Origin: an uncultured Dehalococcoidia bacterium | GTDB taxonomy: Bacteria > Chloroflexota > Dehalococcoidia > Lucifugimonadales > CAJWUJ01 | DNA: 64,000 nt | Assembly (NCBI GenBank): GCA_913047625.1 | Contig: CAJWUJ010000004.1 | Location: 62,001 to 126,000 of the forward strand | Direction: 5' to 3' | In this document: positions 62,873 through 64,000 of the stretch, one piece after another | How the letters are laid out: the number at the start of each line of letters is the position of its first letter | Numbering within the stretch: the stretch's first letter is position 1 | Notes under the pieces: generated by a model | The model's database searches: none | Seen by the model: only the letters and a program-made list of their open reading frames with translations | Told to the model about the DNA's origin: nothing | Translations under genes and position numbers: made by a program

Positions 62873-63850
62873 ATGCCAACCATCACCATTAGGGAAGCCT
62901 TGACCAAGGGCCTTAAAGAAGCTCTCGATAAAGATCCTTCAGTTTTTATAATGGGCGAAGATATTGGTCCGTATGGGGGAGCCTATGCCGTTACCAAAGG
63001 ATTCCTAGAAGAATACGGTGCCGAAAGAATCAAAGATACCCCTATCGCTGAGTCAGTAATGGTTGGAGCAGGTACTGGAGCAGCTATGGGAGGAATGAAG
63101 CCAGTAGTGGAACTCATGACTATAAACTTTGGGCTTTTAGCTATGGATCAAATAGTCAATCACGCAGCAAAAATCCGATATATGTCTGGGGGTCAATTCA
63201 GTGTCCCCTTGATCATAAGAGCTGTCACCGGTGGTGGTGGTGGCCTCGCAGCCACTCATTCACAATGCCTTGAAGGGTGGTTCGCTTCTGTTCCAGGGCT
63301 TAAGGTAGCAACTCCTGCTACTCCGTATGATGCGCTGGGTTTACTAAGGTCTTCATTTGAGGATAATAATCCCATACTATTTGCAGAACATGCTCTAATT
63401 TACGGGGTAAAAGGAGAAGTTCCTGAGGATTACTACACGGTGCCCTTCGGGAAGGCAGAAACTGTAATTGAAGGATCATCCGTAAGTTTGATAGCGTACT
63501 CTCGTATGGTACATGTAGCCACTGAGGCAGCAGCTGAGCTCGCCAAAGATGGTATTTCATGCGAGGTTATTGATATAAAGACCCTACGGCCATTCGATAT
63601 TGAATCTGTAGCAAACTCTGTTCGTAAAACAAATCGCGCGGTGGTGGTTGAAGAAGCATGGAAAACTGGCGGATTCGGAGCCGAGATTGCAAGCCAGATA
63701 CAAGAAGTTGCTTTTGAAGACCTAGATGGGCCTATACTACGAATATGCGGAGAAGAGGTCCCTCAGCCCTACAATAAGAAGCTCGAAGCAATGTCAATTC
63801 CAGATGCGGCAAAGGTCGTGTCTTCAGTGAAAAGTCATTTCTCGCTTTAA
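62873..63850 (+). CDS. pdhB: Pyruvate dehydrogenase E1 component, beta subunit
   Basis: A 325-residue beta subunit. It starts TITIREALTKGLKEALDKDPSVFIMGEDIGPYGGAYAVTKG, the conserved E1-beta opening with the catalytic Glu (GED); RIKDTPIAE and GLAATHSQ follow, and the transketolase C-terminal domain is VSLIAYSRMVHVA plus VIDIKTLRPFDIE. It starts 11 bases after pdhA, preceded by AGGAGA, so the two are coupled. With E1 alpha it forms an alpha2-beta2 heterotetramer. Confidence 0.95.
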   Translation: MPTITIREALTKGLKEALDKDPSVFIMGEDIGPYGGAYAVTKGFLEEYGAERIKDTPIAESVMVGAGTGAAMGGMKPVVELMTINFGLLAMDQIVNHAAKIRYMSGGQFSVPLIIRAVTGGGGGLAATHSQCLEGWFASVPGLKVATPATPYDALGLLRSSFEDNNPILFAEHALIYGVKGEVPEDYYTVPFGKAETVIEGSSVSLIAYSRMVHVATEAAAELAKDGISCEVIDIKTLRPFDIESVANSVRKTNRAVVVEEAWKTGGFGAEIASQIQEVAFEDLDGPILRICGEEVPQPYNKKLEAMSIPDAAKVVSSVKSHFSL

Positions 63851-63902
63851 GACACATTAATACTACAAATACTATCTTTGATATCTCTTTAGGGGGTCAA
63901 AA

Positions 63903-64000
63903 TTGGCTAGTGAAATTATAATGCCTCAAATGGGCTACGACATGAAAGAAGGAAAAGTTGTCCGTTGGCTTAAAACTGAAGGAGATACTATTGAACGCGG
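63903..64000 (+). CDS. pdhC: Dihydrolipoamide acetyltransferase E2 (5' part only)
   Basis: The right edge cuts the gene after 32 codons. The start is TTG at 63903, 5 bases after AGGGGGT (63891-63897). The visible residues ASEIIMPQMGYDMKEGKVVRWLKTEGDTIERG-type sequence are the first half of a biotinyl-lipoyl domain, as in PDH E2 proteins; the lipoyl-carrying Lys lies just past the edge. Order E3, E1 alpha, E1 beta, E2 is consistent with a single PDH transcript. Confidence 0.9.
   Translation, partial: MASEIIMPQMGYDMKEGKVVRWLKTEGDTIER

Noticed and set aside
1-64000. tRNA, rRNA, CRISPR array, phage or insertion sequence
   Set aside because: Gaps are short and no cloverleaf, direct-repeat ladder, transposase or integrase motif was found by eye; a tRNAscan or CRISPR search would settle small cases.

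Overview
The window is a gene-dense, AT-rich bacterial chromosome segment of about 55 protein genes. It has no tRNA, rRNA, insertion sequence, phage gene or CRISPR array, and no intergenic stretch longer than about 250 bases. Gene content points to a free-living aerobic or facultative heterotroph, and I infer Chloroflexota (Dehalococcoidia, SAR202-like). The reasons are the many flavin and molybdenum-hydroxylase type oxidoreductases, a fused aroK-aroB, a CtaB-like heme O synthase, Tat export, a PyrR-controlled pyrimidine operon and no sign of outer-membrane genes. The lineage is inference; no similarity search could be run.

Left part (1-16 kb). The 5' end of folD reads off the left edge. Then comes a cofactor cluster on the plus strand: acpS, nnr, a NYN-nuclease gene, coaX and coaBC, so CoA is made, put to use (ACP charging) and NAD(P)HX is repaired from one block. 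An MFS exporter, valS, a D-threonine aldolase/D-serine dehydratase-like PLP enzyme, an unknown gene, secA, prs and an ornithine cyclodeaminase-family gene follow.

16-25 kb is a minus-strand pyrimidine operon, pyrR-pyrB-pyrC-carA-(membrane protein)-carB. Its genes are coupled by GTGA and TGATG overlaps, and it is preceded by a leader with a clear PyrR-binding hairpin and a second hairpin that hides the pyrR Shine-Dalgarno. Upstream is an M24-fold protein that has lost metal ligands.

25-34 kb is catabolic. It holds the FAD and 2Fe-2S subunits of a molybdenum hydroxylase without the large subunit, a 7Fe-type ferredoxin, XdhC/CoxI-like and MocA-like maturation proteins and an MFS permease. A minus-strand set follows: a DHDPS-family aldolase, a MetF-like protein and a sarcosine-oxidase-like FAD enzyme, which together suggest N-methyl or amino-compound breakdown feeding C1 to folate.

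34-47 kb is mostly a minus-strand housekeeping array (tgt, heme O synthase-like ubiA, aroKB fusion, aroC, aroE, ruvX, alaS), then a degenerate trehalose-phosphatase-like HAD protein diverging from an unknown gene, a D-cysteine desulfhydrase-like gene and hisS. 47-64 kb carries relA/spoT, rpsT, a GlcD-like FAD oxidase, a dialkylglycine decarboxylase-like aminotransferase, rsmI, metG, a polyprenyl diphosphate synthase, lipA, an RlmD-like methyltransferase, tatA-tatC with a convergent second tatA, and the pyruvate dehydrogenase genes lpdA-pdhA-pdhB-pdhC (the last cut by the right edge). lipA supplies the lipoyl cofactor for that complex.

No wholly new multi-gene system is evident. The points most worth a second look are the predicted SD-sequestering PyrR leader, the membrane protein inside the car genes, the orphan coxMS set, and two enzyme-fold proteins that appear to have lost their catalytic residues.
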